A stretch of 64,000 nucleotides of DNA from Pseudomonas sp. GCEP-101 (GTDB lineage: Bacteria; Pseudomonadota; Gammaproteobacteria; Pseudomonadales; Pseudomonadaceae), in the NCBI RefSeq assembly GCF_025133575.1, contig NZ_CP104011.1, positions 2,232,001-2,296,000 on the forward strand. The letters run 5' to 3'. The position numbers and the translations under genes were made by a program. The notes under the pieces were generated by a model, which was not told the origin of the DNA, searched no databases, and saw only the letters and a program-made list of their open reading frames with translations. Positions 35,930 to 45,156 of the stretch are shown here, piece after piece (the stretch's first letter is position 1; every line of letters starts with the position of its first letter).

Positions 35930-36544
35930 ATGCCGCGCCTGCGTCCCGTCCACGGGATGTTCTTCCTGGTCATCGCCCTGCTGGCCTTCGGCCTCGGTTC
36001 CTGGGTCGCCCGCACTTCCGCGCCGCCCAAGCCGCCGCAGTGGTTCAACGACTGGAAGGAAAAGGTCTTCGAGCCGCTGGCCGACGACACGCTCACCCTC
36101 GACGACCTGCAGGGCCAGCAACCCGGCGAGCTGTGGCTGACCGCGAGCCAGGATGGCCCGCAGCTGCATTACCGCGGCAAGCTGGCCACGGAGGAGGGGC
36201 TCTGGCATGTGGAGGCGGAGCTGGCCTTGAGCGATGCCGAGCACGCCAGCCTGGCCAAGGCCACCGGCATGCAGCCGTCCAGCAAGGACCAGCCCCTGAG
36301 TGCCGAACTGATGGCGCAACTGGGCAACAAGCCGGTGTCGGAGCTGGCGCTGGCGCCCCAGCAGGATCTGGCGATCGGTCGTCTTGCCGTGAGCCTGGGC
36401 GACCCGCGCCTGCGCCTGCAGGTGGATGGCGGCGAGGCCTGGGTCTATCCGGAGAAGGGCCTGACACTGCTGCATCGCGACGGCACGTTGCAATGGGTAC
36501 GGGTGGTGCCGCGCAATACGTTCAAGGCTGGTGAGGCGCCCTGA
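35930..36544 (+). CDS. Membrane-anchored protein of unknown function
   Basis: 204 residues, start at 35930 (MPRLRPVHGMFFLVIALLAF). One N-terminal membrane helix (residues about 8-27) anchors a soluble domain that faces the periplasm (WFNDWKEKVFEPLADDTL, ELWLTASQDGPQLHYRGKLA). No family signature I recognise. It lies in the same place as the gene between rpoH and mtgA in P. aeruginosa (PA0377 by memory). It is only 30 bases after the rpoH terminator and may have its own promoter. Confidence 0.7.
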   Translation: MPRLRPVHGMFFLVIALLAFGLGSWVARTSAPPKPPQWFNDWKEKVFEPLADDTLTLDDLQGQQPGELWLTASQDGPQLHYRGKLATEEGLWHVEAELALSDAEHASLAKATGMQPSSKDQPLSAELMAQLGNKPVSELALAPQQDLAIGRLAVSLGDPRLRLQVDGGEAWVYPEKGLTLLHRDGTLQWVRVVPRNTFKAGEAP

Positions 36545-36572
36545 CTTTTTCTGCTGACTAGGCCAGGAAGAG

Positions 36573-36612
36573 CCCCTCTCCCCAGCCCTCTCCCCTCAAG
36601 GAGAGGGAAATA
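36573..36612. repeat. CTCTCCCC-type dispersed repeat
   Basis: CCCCTCTCCCCAGCCCTCTC then CCCCTCAAGGAGAGGG forms a hairpin. The same motif is inside the composite element at 25215-25256. Confidence 0.6.
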
Positions 36613-36649
36613 GCCGTGCTCAGGAGTCTCCAGCGGCCACACCAGCGAT

Positions 36650-37336
36650 CTACAGCCGCTGCAAATACTCGCTACCCAACTGCCACATCTGCTGGCGAAT
36701 CCACGCGGCGCGCTGGCGCACGTAGGGGCCGGGCTTGCCGGCGCTCCACTTGCGCGGGTTGGGCAGCACGGCGGCCAGCAGGCTGGCCTGCTGCTGCGAC
36801 AGGCGCTTGGCATCGACGCCGAAGTGGTGCTGGGCGGCGGCCTGGGCACCGAACACGCCGGCATCCCATTCCACGCTGTTGAGGTACACCTCGAGAATCC
36901 GCTGCTTGGACCAGAAGGTTTCGATCAGCAGGGTGAACCAGGCCTCGAAGCCCTTGCGCACCCAGCTGCGGCCGGTCCAGAGGAAGACGTTCTTCGCCAC
37001 CTGCTGGCTGATGGTGCTGCCACCGCGCACCCTGCCGCCCTGCTCGTTGTGCGCCAGCGCCTTCTGGATCGCCGGCACGTCGAAGCCGTGGTGCTCGGCG
37101 AACTTCTGGTCCTCGCTGGCGATCACCGCGAGCTTGAGGCTGTCCGGCAATTCCTCCCAGGGGCGCCAGCTGCGCTGCAGGTCGATGGGCTGGCCGTTGA
37201 ACCAGGATTCGACCTTGCGCTCCACCATCACCATGGTGCCCGGCGGCGGCACCCAGCGCAGGACGATGACCAGCGCCACGCTGATGGCGACGAACCAGAG
37301 CGCGATCTTGAACAGGCGGCGGAGCAGGTTTCGCAT
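36650..37336 (-). CDS. mtgA: Monofunctional biosynthetic peptidoglycan transglycosylase
   Basis: 228 residues. A single N-terminal membrane helix (about residues 10-28) is followed by the GT51 domain: VIASEDQKFAEHHGFDVPAI with the catalytic Glu, GGSTISQQVAKNVFLW, and later KQRILEVYLNSVEW with the second Glu. It polymerises lipid II into glycan strands. There is no transpeptidase part, as expected for MtgA. Convergent with the gene at 35930. Confidence 0.95.
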   Translation of the reverse strand: MRNLLRRLFKIALWFVAISVALVIVLRWVPPPGTMVMVERKVESWFNGQPIDLQRSWRPWEELPDSLKLAVIASEDQKFAEHHGFDVPAIQKALAHNEQGGRVRGGSTISQQVAKNVFLWTGRSWVRKGFEAWFTLLIETFWSKQRILEVYLNSVEWDAGVFGAQAAAQHHFGVDAKRLSQQQASLLAAVLPNPRKWSAGKPGPYVRQRAAWIRQQMWQLGSEYLQRL

Positions 37337-37402
37337 GCGAGGCTTTGCCCGGGGCGGATGAGCGGGCCATTATAGCGGCACTCACCTGTCTGGAGCTTCC
37401 CG

Positions 37403-37771
37403 ATGCTGCGTACTTTCCTGATGCTCGCCGCGTTCTTCGGCTTCACCGGCGTCGCCCTCGGTGCCTTTGCCGCCCACGGCCTGAAGAGCAAGCTCACGCC
37501 CGAGTACCTGGCGGTGTTTCAGACCGGCGTGCACTACCAGATGCTGCACGCCCTGGCGCTGTTCGGCGTGGCGCTGCTCTCGGCGCACATCGGCGGCACC
37601 CTGGTCAGCCTCGCCGGCTGGGCCTTCACCGTCGGCATCCTGCTGTTCTCCGGCAGCCTGTACCTGTTGACCCTGGCTGGGCTTGGCGTCGGCATCATCA
37701 CGCCGATCGGCGGGCTGTTCTTCCTGATCGGCTGGGCGTTGCTGCTGGTGGCGGCCTTCCAGCTGGGCTGA
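37403..37771 (+). CDS. DUF423 (YgdD) membrane protein
   Basis: 122 residues with four predicted membrane helices and the family start MLRTFLMLAAFFGFTGVALG, FAAHGLKSKL, then TGVHYQMLHALALF. The length is typical. Function is not known. It lies between mtgA (divergent) and thiS. Confidence 0.88.
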   Translation: MLRTFLMLAAFFGFTGVALGAFAAHGLKSKLTPEYLAVFQTGVHYQMLHALALFGVALLSAHIGGTLVSLAGWAFTVGILLFSGSLYLLTLAGLGVGIITPIGGLFFLIGWALLLVAAFQLG

Positions 37772-37811
37772 CCCGGACGTCAGAAAAGCCCGAGTGCGGC
37801 GCCGCGGAACC

Positions 37812-37840
37812 TTGGTCATCCGCCGTGATCGGGCTAGAAT
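37812..37840 (+). promoter_or_regulatory. Candidate sigma70 promoter of thiSG
   Basis: TTGGTC, 17 bases, TAGAAT, ending 32 bases before the thiS start. Good spacing and a strong -10. Confidence 0.5.
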
Positions 37841-37872
37841 GCCGACCCCCTCCAGCAACGACCGTCCCGTCC

Positions 37873-38073
37873 ATGCGTATTCAGTTGAACGGCGAACCTT
37901 TCGAGCTGCCCGACGGCCACACCGTCGCCAATCTGCTCGAGCGTCTCGACCTCACCGGCAAGCGTGTCGCGGTCGAGCTCAATCTGGACATCGTGCCGCG
38001 CAGCCAGCACGCCGCCACCGCGCTGAGCGAAGGCGACCAGGTGGAAGTGGTGCATGCCATCGGCGGCGGCTAG
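37873..38073 (+). CDS. thiS: Sulfur carrier protein ThiS
   Basis: 66 residues ending HAIGGG, the flexible Gly-Gly tail that is thiocarboxylated for thiazole synthesis. The ubiquitin-like fold shows as MRIQLNGEPFELPDG, TVANLLERLDLTGKRVAVEL and EGDQVEVVHAI. thiG follows 54 bases later. No TPP riboswitch is seen upstream. Confidence 0.95.
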   Translation: MRIQLNGEPFELPDGHTVANLLERLDLTGKRVAVELNLDIVPRSQHAATALSEGDQVEVVHAIGGG

Positions 38074-38127
38074 CAGCCGCCTCCCAGACTTTCAGGCCCC
38101 GCCCGCCTTCCCTTCAGGAGTGATCCG

Positions 38128-38934
38128 ATGAGCCAAGCTTCCTCCCACCTGCCGGTCGACAAGCCCTTCACCCTGGCTGGTCGCACCTACAACTCGCGCC
38201 TGCTGGTCGGCACCGGCAAGTACAAGGACCTCGAAGAGACCCGCGTCGCCATCGAGGCCTCGGGCGCCGAGATCGTCACCGTTGCCGTGCGCCGCACCAA
38301 CCTTGGCCAGAACCCGGGCGAGCCGAACCTGCTGGACGTGATCCCGCCGGATCGCTACACCATCCTGCCGAACACCGCCGGCTGCTACGACGCGGTCGAA
38401 GCCGTGCGCACCTGCCGCCTGGCCCGCGAGCTGCTCGATGGCCACAACCTGGTCAAGCTGGAAGTCCTGGCCGACCAGAAGACCCTGTTCCCCAACGTCG
38501 TGGAAACCCTCAAGGCCGCCGAAGTGCTGGTCAAGGACGGCTTCGATGTCATGGTGTACACCAGCGACGACCCGATCATCGCCCGCCAACTGGCCGAGAT
38601 CGGCTGCATCGCCGTGATGCCGCTGGCCGGCCTGATCGGCTCGGGCCTGGGCATCTGCAACCCGTACAACCTGCGCATCATCCTTGAGGAAGCCAGCGTC
38701 CCGGTGCTGGTGGATGCCGGGGTGGGCACCGCCTCCGACGCCACCATCGCCATGGAGCTGGGCTGCGAGGCCGTGCTGATGAACACCGCGATCGCCCACG
38801 CGCAGAACCCGGTGATGATGGCCGAGGCCATGAAGCACGCCATCGTCGCGGGCCGCCTGGCCTACCTGGCCGGCCGCATGCCGCGCAAGCTGTATGCGAG
38901 CGCGTCGTCGCCGATGACGGGCCTGATCAACTAA
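38128..38934 (+). CDS. thiG: Thiazole synthase ThiG
   Basis: 268 residues. It forms the thiazole phosphate of thiamine from deoxyxylulose phosphate, dehydroglycine and ThiS-thiocarboxylate. The Schiff-base Lys lies in [16 protein letters not shown] near residue 110. Phosphate-binding motifs [11 protein letters not shown] and [18 protein letters not shown] are intact. The TGTGKY element at the N-terminus is also typical. A structured repeat follows the stop directly. Confidence 0.97.
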   Translation: MSQASSHLPVDKPFTLAGRTYNSRLLVGTGKYKDLEETRVAIEASGAEIVTVAVRRTNLGQNPGEPNLLDVIPPDRYTILPNTAGCYDAVEAVRTCRLARELLDGHNLVKLEVLADQKTLFPNVVETLKAAEVLVKDGFDVMVYTSDDPIIARQLAEIGCIAVMPLAGLIGSGLGICNPYNLRIILEEASVPVLVDAGVGTASDATIAMELGCEAVLMNTAIAHAQNPVMMAEAMKHAIVAGRLAYLAGRMPRKLYASASSPMTGLIN

Positions 38935-39061
38935 CGATCTGCTGCGCGTCGGCGGAGCGTCGTTGAAAAGTGATGCGGGATGCTCATTTACTGCGTGTAA
39001 ACTCCGCTCCCGCTCCACTTTTCGCCTAGTTCCGCGCTAGCTCGCGAGATCGTTGGCAGGC
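38935..39061. repeat. Structured dispersed element, copy 1
   Basis: CGATCTGCTGCGCGTCGG at the left and TAGCTCGCGAGATCG at the right face each other. The inner stem is GAAAAGTGatGCGGGA with TCCCGCtcCACTTTTC and the loop begins TGCTCATTTACTGCGTGTAA. It lies between thiG and trmB. The rest of that gap (39062-39140) shows nothing further I can name. Confidence 0.7.
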
Positions 39062-39140
39062 ATTTAATAGACACCGACACGCGGGCCGGTTTGCCAGAAG
39101 CAGCCGGTCCGCGTGTGCATTTACCTCCAAGGTTCGAGTC

Positions 39141-39869
39141 ATGAGTGACATTTCCGAGAATCAGCCAGAGAGCCAGGCCGACGCCGACAACCGTCCGATG
39201 CGCGCCATCAAGAGCTTCGTGATGCGCGCCGGGCGCATGACCGAAGGCCAGCAGCGCGGCCTCGATCAGGGCTGGCCGAGATTCGGCCTGGAGCTGGCCG
39301 ACGGTCTGCGGGATTTCGACCAGGTGTTCGGCCGCCAGGCGCCGCGCACCTTCGAGATCGGTTTCGGCATGGGCCACGCCACCCTGGAAATGGCCGCTGC
39401 CGCGCCGGAGCAGGATTTCATCGGCGTGGAAGTGCACCGTCCCGGGGTGGGCGCGCTGCTCAACGGCATGCTCACGCGGAACCTCACCAACATTCGCGTC
39501 TACAGCTGCGATGCCATCGAAGTGCTGCGCGATTGCGTCGCCGATGCCAGCCTCGACCGTCTGCTGCTGTTCTTCCCGGACCCGTGGCACAAGTCGCGCC
39601 ACCACAAGCGTCGCATCGTTCAGCCGGCCTGGGCGGAACTGGTGCGGCAGAAACTCAAGGTCGGCGGCGTGCTGCACATGGCCACCGACTGGGAGCAGTA
39701 CGCCGAGCACATGCTGGAAGTGATGAATGCCGCACCCGGCTATCGCAACCTGTCGGCGGACAATACCTATGTACCGCGCCCGCCAGAGCGCCCGGTCACC
39801 AAGTTCGAGCGCCGCGGGGAGCGGCTCGGCCATGGTGTCTGGGACCTCAAGTTCGAGCGCGTCGACTGA
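39141..39869 (+). CDS. trmB: tRNA (guanine46-N7)-methyltransferase
   Basis: 242 residues. SAM motif I is [15 protein letters not shown]. The catalytic PDPW region is [19 protein letters not shown]. Late [17 protein letters not shown] is the TrmB-specific end. A short Lys/Arg-containing N-terminal extension is usual. It is closed by a hairpin terminator at 39878. Confidence 0.96.
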   Translation: MSDISENQPESQADADNRPMRAIKSFVMRAGRMTEGQQRGLDQGWPRFGLELADGLRDFDQVFGRQAPRTFEIGFGMGHATLEMAAAAPEQDFIGVEVHRPGVGALLNGMLTRNLTNIRVYSCDAIEVLRDCVADASLDRLLLFFPDPWHKSRHHKRRIVQPAWAELVRQKLKVGGVLHMATDWEQYAEHMLEVMNAAPGYRNLSADNTYVPRPPERPVTKFERRGERLGHGVWDLKFERVD

Positions 39870-39877
39870 TCTGCAAG

Positions 39878-39902
39878 AAAGGCCTGCACCGCAGGCCTTT
39901 TT
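39878..39902 (+). terminator. Terminator of trmB
   Basis: AAAGGCCTGC-acc-GCAGGCCTTTTT, eight bases after the stop. Confidence 0.9.
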
Positions 39903-40037
39903 CACGGATGAACACCCTATAGACCGGGACCACCCGGCAGGCCCGCAGGGCCACCCTCACCTCCTGAATAAAAAGCGGCAACCGCCGCGGACGAAAATAA
40001 GAGTGACGGACAGGAGTCCGTCGCAAAGGAGTCTGCT

Positions 40038-41384
40038 GTGTTGAAGAAACTTGCTGTACTGCTGATGGCGGGGGCGTGGGCCCTGCCGGCGCAGGCGAAA
40101 GTCGATGCCACCCAGGCCGCTCGACTGGGCCGCGACCTGACGCCGATGGGGGCGGAAATGGCCGGCAACGCCAGTGGCACCATCCCCGCATGGACCGGCG
40201 GCATCACCACCGCCCCGGCGGGCTACCAGCCCGGCACCCACCACCTCGATCCTTATGCCGCCGATGCCGTGCAGTACAAGGTCGACAGCCGGAACCTGGC
40301 GCAGTACCAGGCGTTGCTCACGCCCGGCACCCAGGCGCTGCTGCAGGAAAACCCCGACTATTACCTGCGCGTCTTCCCCAGCCGCCGCAGTGCCTCGCTG
40401 CCCCAGCGCATCTATGACGCCACCCGCCTCAACGCCGAGAATGCCGAGCTTATCGCCGACGGTAACGGTGTGCAGGGCGCCGCCGCCGGCGTGCCGTTCC
40501 CGATGCCCAGGACGGGGCTGGAAGCCATCTGGAACCACATCATGCGCTACCGGGGCGAGCAGATTCACATGGTGACCAACCAGGCCGCCGTGCTCGCCAA
40601 CGGCAGCTACAACCTGCTCAAGCTCGACCGCTACGTGTACTTCAACTACGGCCGCGAGGGCATGACCCCGCAGGACCTGAACAACACGCTGTTCTACTAC
40701 AAGTACAACATCGTCGCCCCGGCGAAGCTCGCCGGCTCCGCGCTGGTGGTGCAGGAGACCATCGACCAGGTGCTGTCGATCCGCAAGGCCTGGCGCTTCA
40801 ACAGCGGCGAACGCCGCGTGCGCCGCCTGCCGAGCCTGGCCTACGACACCCTGCAGCCGGACACCAACGGCCTGGCCACCGCCGACACCGTGGACGTCTA
40901 CAACGGCGCGCCGGACCACTACGAGTGGCAGCTGCTGGGCAAGCGCGAGATGCTGGTGCCCTACAACAGCTACGCGGTGCACCAGAAGGGCATTCCCTAT
41001 GCGGATATCCTCAAGACCAAGACCCTCAATCCCGAGCTGCTGCGCTACGAGCCGCACCGCGTCTGGGTGGTCGAGGCGACCCTGCGCAAGGGCATGAGCC
41101 ATCCGTTCGCCAAGCGCCGGTTCTACCTGGATGAGGACAGCTGGCAGATCCTCGCCTCGGACATCTACAACGCCGACGGCAAGCTGATCCGCGCCCAGGA
41201 AGTGCACCCGATCAACTACTACGACGTGCCCATGGTGCTCAGCACCCTGGAGGCGCTGTACGACTTCGAGGGGGCGCGCTATTTCGTCGACGGCCTGGAC
41301 AACAACGAGCCGATGTACGACTTCAAGGCCCCGCTGGGCCCGCGCGACTTCACCCCGCAGGCCTTGCGCCGCGAGGGTAACTGA
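40038..41384 (+). CDS. DUF1329 family exported protein
   Basis: 448 residues, GTG start at 40038 with AAAGGAG six bases before it. The signal peptide MLKKLAVLLMAGAWALPAQA is cleaved near residue 20. Family hallmarks are LTPMGAEMAGNASGTIPAWT near the mature N-terminus, the central YNNYVFYF-like beta-rich body, and the C-terminal DSWQILASDIYNADGKLIRA. DUF1329 proteins resemble LolB and are often paired with a DUF1302 protein; no such partner is beside it here. Function is unknown. Confidence 0.85.
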   Translation: MLKKLAVLLMAGAWALPAQAKVDATQAARLGRDLTPMGAEMAGNASGTIPAWTGGITTAPAGYQPGTHHLDPYAADAVQYKVDSRNLAQYQALLTPGTQALLQENPDYYLRVFPSRRSASLPQRIYDATRLNAENAELIADGNGVQGAAAGVPFPMPRTGLEAIWNHIMRYRGEQIHMVTNQAAVLANGSYNLLKLDRYVYFNYGREGMTPQDLNNTLFYYKYNIVAPAKLAGSALVVQETIDQVLSIRKAWRFNSGERRVRRLPSLAYDTLQPDTNGLATADTVDVYNGAPDHYEWQLLGKREMLVPYNSYAVHQKGIPYADILKTKTLNPELLRYEPHRVWVVEATLRKGMSHPFAKRRFYLDEDSWQILASDIYNADGKLIRAQEVHPINYYDVPMVLSTLEALYDFEGARYFVDGLDNNEPMYDFKAPLGPRDFTPQALRREGN

Positions 41385-41390
41385 GCCCCG

Positions 41391-41416
41391 CAAAGGCCGC
41401 CGAAAGGCGGCCTTTG
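41391..41416 (+). terminator. Terminator of the DUF1329 gene
   Basis: CAAAGGCCGCC-gaaa-GGCGGCCTTTG, seven bases after the stop. Symmetric, so it may also serve transcripts from the right. Confidence 0.85.
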
Positions 41417-41442
41417 TCTATCCGCACGATGGGGTGAGGGAC

Positions 41443-41521
41443 TGTAGGAGCGAGCTTGCTCGCGAACCGCCCCGACCTCGGCGCGGTCAGGGAGCCTGTT
41501 CGCGAGCAAGCTCGCTCCTAC
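41443..41521. repeat. Inverted pair of REP-like hairpins
   Basis: TGTAGGAGCGAGCTTGCTCG at 41443 and its mirror ending 41521, between the DUF1329 terminator and the leftward gene ending at 41566. Confidence 0.75.
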
Positions 41522-41565
41522 GAAAAGCTCCTTTCTCGGCGGCGTCCCGGTTTCGATAGCGCATG

Positions 41566-41820
41566 TCACTCGATCAGCTCGGCGCCCAGCACCGTCGTCT
41601 CCGGCATGCGCATCGGCGCCGGGCTGATCTGCAGGTACTTGATGCTGGTGCGCGGGATGATCAGCAGGTCGCCGTCCACCTCGATGCTGATGACCGGCGA
41701 TTCCATCTGCTTGCGGATGCCGCGGGCCACCTCGGCGGGGTCGTCGCTCTGTTGCGGGAAGCGCAGCGCCAGGCGCTGGCCATCGGAGAAGTGCAGGTAG
41801 AGATGCTTGATCGGCTTCAT
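41566..41820 (-). CDS. Small conserved hypothetical protein
   Basis: 84 residues, start 41820 (MKPIKHLYLHFSDGQRLALR). A likely beta-strand-rich cytosolic protein (EVDGDLLIIPRTSIKYLQIS) with no signal or membrane segment. It is last in the metX-to-hemW leftward operon, 44 bases after the DUF3392 gene. I do not recognise the family. Confidence 0.65.
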   Translation of the reverse strand: MKPIKHLYLHFSDGQRLALRFPQQSDDPAEVARGIRKQMESPVISIEVDGDLLIIPRTSIKYLQISPAPMRMPETTVLGAELIE

Positions 41821-41864
41821 GTGCCCTCCGGCGGGTTGCTGGCCAACCGCCGGAGGAACGCAGG

Positions 41865-42188
41865 TCAGCTGCGGTCGGCGATCATGCCAATCACGAAGAA
41901 CACTAGCAGCAGGACGGGGGCCAGGGTGTAGTTGTTGAAATAACCCAGCCCCTTGGCCAGCCACGGGGTGACGAAGACCATCGCCAGGCCGTAGCCGACG
42001 GCGCAGATCAGCACGAACAGCAGGGTGCGGAAGACGAAGTTCAGGCTACCGATGCGCTGCTGGACCCAGGCGTTGATCGCCGGGCCGAACAGCACCAGCA
42101 CCGTGGCCATGATCGCCAGGGCGATGTCGGACAGATGGCCGCGGCACCAGCGGGAGACGTTGGCAATCAGGTCGAGCGCGAAGTCCAT
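41865..42188 (-). CDS. DUF3392 membrane protein
   Basis: 107 residues with about three membrane helices (IALAIMATVLVLFGPAINAW, FVFRTLLFVLICAVGYGLAM and the C-terminal LAPVLLLVFFVIGMIA). The composition and length match the DUF3392 family of gammaproteobacteria. Function unknown. It is in the operon after hemW (84-bp gap). Confidence 0.78.
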   Translation of the reverse strand: MDFALDLIANVSRWCRGHLSDIALAIMATVLVLFGPAINAWVQQRIGSLNFVFRTLLFVLICAVGYGLAMVFVTPWLAKGLGYFNNYTLAPVLLLVFFVIGMIADRS

Positions 42189-42272
42189 GGGGGCTCCTTG
42201 GGGTTCAGAGTCGCCGGGGAGTGTACACGGCGGGCGACGGCAGCGTCGCCCGCTGCTGCTCGTGTGAGGAGC

Positions 42273-43484
42273 TCAGGGCAGGAAGCGCTGCAGCAGGTCG
42301 TTGAGGAACAGCTGGCCGCGCTCGGTGGGGGCCAGGCGCTGCGGGTCGTCCAGCAGCAGGCCGTTCTGGCGCGCCTGGCGGCAGGCGTCTTCGATGGACG
42401 CCAGCGCCAGGCCGGTGCGTTCGGTGAAGGTCGTGGCCGGCACGCCGTCGGTCAGGCGCAGGGCGTTCATCATGAACTCGAAGGGCAAGTCGTCCGATTC
42501 GAGGCTGCGCTCACCGGCCTGGAAGGGCTTCTCGGGGTTCAGGTAGTCCTTCGGCAGGCGGGTCTTCCAGGTGCGCAGGATGCGGCCTTGCGGGGTGCTC
42601 AGCTTGGCGTGGGCGCCGGCGCCGATGCCGAGGAAGTCACCGAAGGTCCAGTAGTTCAGGTTGTGCCGCGCGCGCAGGCCGTCGCGGGCGTAGGCCGAGG
42701 TCTCGTACTGGACGTAGCCTGCCTGGGCGAGCAGCGCCTGGCCGGCCTCCTGGATCTCCCACAGCTGGTCGTCCTCGGGCAGCTCAGGCGGCTGGCTCCA
42801 GAACACTGTGTTCGGCTCCATGGTCAGCTGGTACCAGGACAGGTGCGTGGGCGCCAGGTCGATGGCCTGCTGCAGATCAGCCAGCGCATCGGCTACGCTC
42901 TGCTCCGGCAGGCCGTGCATCAGGTCCAGGTTGAAGTTGTCGAAGCCGGCGCGGCGGGCCATTTCGGCGGCGCGCACGGCTTCGTCGCCATCGTGGATGC
43001 GTCCCAGGGCCTTGAGTTTCGCGGCCTGGAAGCTCTGGATGCCGATGGACAGGCGGTTGATGCCCAGCGCCCGGTAATCGGCGAACTTGGCCTGCTCGAA
43101 GGTGCCGGGGTTGGCTTCCAGGGTGATCTCGATGTCGCGCTCGAACCCGACCTGCCGCTCCAGGCCCTCGAGGATGCGGCCCAGCGCCTTGGCCGAGAAC
43201 AGGCTGGGCGTGCCGCCGCCGAAGAAGATCGAGGTCAGCTTGCGGCCGTGCACGTAGCCGCGATCCGCCGCCAGGTCAGCCAGCAGCGCCTCGACGTAGG
43301 CGTCCTCCGGCAACTCCGGCCCGGCGGCGTGGGAGTTGAAGTCGCAATAGGGGCATTTGCGCACGCACCAGGGGATGTGCACGTACGCCGCCAGGGGCGG
43401 TAGCGAGAAGCTGCAAGCTTCAGGCTGCAAGCTGTCCGTGCTCTTGCTTGTCGCTTGCGGCGTGAGGCTTGCAGCTGCCTTCAT
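42273..43484 (-). CDS. hemW: Radical SAM heme chaperone HemW
   Basis: 403 residues from ATG 43484, which overlaps the rdgB stop by four bases (ATGA). The radical SAM Cys triad is [24 protein letters not shown] follows, then FEANPGT-like [10 protein letters not shown] and GIQSF. HemW binds heme and delivers it to respiratory enzymes. The first 30 residues ([15 protein letters not shown]...) come from a dispersed CAAGC-rich repeat, and family-like sequence only begins at [13 protein letters not shown]. Confidence 0.94.
   Translation of the reverse strand: MKAAASLTPQATSKSTDSLQPEACSFSLPPLAAYVHIPWCVRKCPYCDFNSHAAGPELPEDAYVEALLADLAADRGYVHGRKLTSIFFGGGTPSLFSAKALGRILEGLERQVGFERDIEITLEANPGTFEQAKFADYRALGINRLSIGIQSFQAAKLKALGRIHDGDEAVRAAEMARRAGFDNFNLDLMHGLPEQSVADALADLQQAIDLAPTHLSWYQLTMEPNTVFWSQPPELPEDDQLWEIQEAGQALLAQAGYVQYETSAYARDGLRARHNLNYWTFGDFLGIGAGAHAKLSTPQGRILRTWKTRLPKDYLNPEKPFQAGERSLESDDLPFEFMMNALRLTDGVPATTFTERTGLALASIEDACRQARQNGLLLDDPQRLAPTERGQLFLNDLLQRFLP
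43405..43484. repeat. AAGCTTGCAGC-rich repeat inside the hemW 5' end
   Basis: Repeats of GCTGCAAGC/GCTTGCAGC run from 43409 to 43478. They are in frame with hemW and form its N-terminal extension. Confidence 0.65.
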
Positions 43485-44074
43485 AGCCCCAGCCGCTGTT
43501 TCAGCAGGGCCATCGCGCGGGCGCGGTGGCTGATCTGGTTCTTGCGCTCGGGTGGCAGTTCGGCGCTGGAGCACTCGGCTTCGGGCACCCAGAACAGCGG
43601 GTCGTAGCCGAAGCCGTGTTCGCCGCGGGCTTCGCGCAGGATGCTGCCGTGCCAGAGGCCCTCGCAGAGGATCGGCAGCGGATCGTCGGCGTGGCGGACC
43701 AGGGCCAGCACGCTGACGAACTGGGCGCCGCGCTGCTCGTCCGGCACGTCCTTCAGGGCGTCCAGCAGCTTGGCGTTGTTCGCTGCGTCACCCTTGCCGT
43801 CGGCATAGCGCGCGGAATAGATGCCCGGCGCGCCGCCGAGGAAGTCCACCGCCAGACCCGAATCGTCGGCCAGCGCCGGCAGGCCGGAGATGCGCGCGGC
43901 ATTGCGCGCCTTGAGAATGGCATTCTCGACGAACGACAGGCCGGTCTCTTCCGGCTCCACGTCGCTGAACTCGCCGATGGAGCGCACCTTCACGTGGGCG
44001 CCGAGCATGGCCTGGAGTTCCTTGAGCTTGCCGGCGTTGTGACTGGCCAGCACCAGTTGTTCGAGCTTGATCAT
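43481..44074 (-). CDS. rdgB: dITP/XTP pyrophosphatase RdgB
   Basis: 197 residues. It removes non-canonical purine nucleotides from the pool. The nucleotide-binding [14 protein letters not shown] starts at residue 10. [20 protein letters not shown] supplies the catalytic acid residues, and the late [11 protein letters not shown] and SHRARAM are conserved. It overlaps both neighbours by four bases. Confidence 0.96.
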   Translation of the reverse strand: MIKLEQLVLASHNAGKLKELQAMLGAHVKVRSIGEFSDVEPEETGLSFVENAILKARNAARISGLPALADDSGLAVDFLGGAPGIYSARYADGKGDAANNAKLLDALKDVPDEQRGAQFVSVLALVRHADDPLPILCEGLWHGSILREARGEHGFGYDPLFWVPEAECSSAELPPERKNQISHRARAMALLKQRLGL

Positions 44075-44493
44075 TCGTCTGGGAAGATTTCCTGCATGAA
44101 ATCGAAGCTTTGCGGGGCTTCGTTTCCGGACTGGACCTGGATGGAGAAGGTCAGGGTTTCGCGGCCTTCGATGGGGAACTGCGCCAGGTTGTAGATGGCG
44201 CCTTCCTCGACCACGCGCTTGAAGGTCAGGGGGATGTTCTGCCCCATCAGGTTCTTCGCCGAGCCTGCGACGGTGACGTTGGCCGGCTTGCCGCTGGCGT
44301 CCAGCGGCACGATGTTGACCACGCCCTGGGCCTTGCTGCGCACCACGCCCACCGCTTGGGCGACGTTGGGCTGGAGGAAGCTGGAGTTGAACACGCTGTA
44401 GTGCACCTGCAGGTCGCCCAGGCGCTTCACCTGTTCGGCGAAGGCGGGCAGGGCGAGGACCAGGCAGGCGATGAACGTAAGCAGGCGGCGCAT
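44071..44493 (-). CDS. DUF4426 exported protein
   Basis: 140 residues, start 44493 ([20 protein letters not shown]). Signal peptide cleaved after AFA. The mature part ([20 protein letters not shown] and [15 protein letters not shown]) is the DUF4426 family of Pseudomonas and relatives, seen between metW and rdgB there too. It probably folds as an Ig-like beta sandwich in the periplasm. Function unknown. Confidence 0.82.
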   Translation of the reverse strand: MRRLLTFIACLVLALPAFAEQVKRLGDLQVHYSVFNSSFLQPNVAQAVGVVRSKAQGVVNIVPLDASGKPANVTVAGSAKNLMGQNIPLTFKRVVEEGAIYNLAQFPIEGRETLTFSIQVQSGNEAPQSFDFMQEIFPDE

Positions 44494-44527
44494 GATGTTT
44501 CTCCCGTGCTGTCTCAGATAGCCGCGA

Positions 44528-45148
44528 TCACACGGCGATGCGGTGATCCTGCACGCCGGCACCGCTGACCCTGTAGATGCCGATTTCACCCAACAGATTA
44601 GGCCAGATTCGCGAGGCCCAGCCATGCTGGTGTTCGTGGTCCACCGCCAGGCGGTCCAGCACCTTGGCGTGCTGCTCGTGGCAGAGCGCCTCGAAGTCGC
44701 GGAAGGTGCAGAAGTGGATGTTCGGCGTGTTGTACCAAGTGTACGGAAGGAAATCCGAGACCGGCATGCGGCCATTGCGCGCGAGGTACCAGCGGCAGCG
44801 CCAGTGGCCGAAGTTGGGGAAGGTGATGATGCAGGTCTTGCCCACGCGCAGCATCTCCGCCAGCACCTTGTCCGGGTAGCGCAGGGCCTGCAGCGACTGG
44901 GTCATCACCACCACGTCGAAGCTGTTGCTGGCGAAGTTGCCCAGGCCCTTGTCCAGGTCCTGTTCGATGACGTTGACGCCACGTTCGATGCATTTGGCGA
45001 TCTTGTCCGGGTCGATTTCCAGGCCGTAGCCGCCGACCTGCTTGTGGTCGCGCAGCCAGGCGAGCAGTTCGCCATCGCCGCAGCCCAGGTCGAGCACGCG
45101 GCTGCCGGCGGGGATCCAGTCTTGGATGATTTCCAGGTCGGCGCGCAT
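44528..45148 (-). CDS. metW: Methionine biosynthesis protein MetW
   Basis: 206 residues with a SAM-methyltransferase-like motif I (VLDLGCGDGELLAWL). MetW works with MetX to acylate homoserine in these bacteria; without it MetX is weak. It is 8 bp after metX. The rest (NFASNSFDVVVMTQSLQALR, ITFPNFGHWRCRWYL) is typical of the family. Confidence 0.94.
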   Translation of the reverse strand: MRADLEIIQDWIPAGSRVLDLGCGDGELLAWLRDHKQVGGYGLEIDPDKIAKCIERGVNVIEQDLDKGLGNFASNSFDVVVMTQSLQALRYPDKVLAEMLRVGKTCIITFPNFGHWRCRWYLARNGRMPVSDFLPYTWYNTPNIHFCTFRDFEALCHEQHAKVLDRLAVDHEHQHGWASRIWPNLLGEIGIYRVSGAGVQDHRIAV

Positions 45149-45156
45149 GGTGATCC

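Noticed and set aside
37772..37872. TPP riboswitch before thiS
   Set aside because: The conserved CTGAGA and ACCTGA-type elements are not present; only a sigma70-like promoter is seen.
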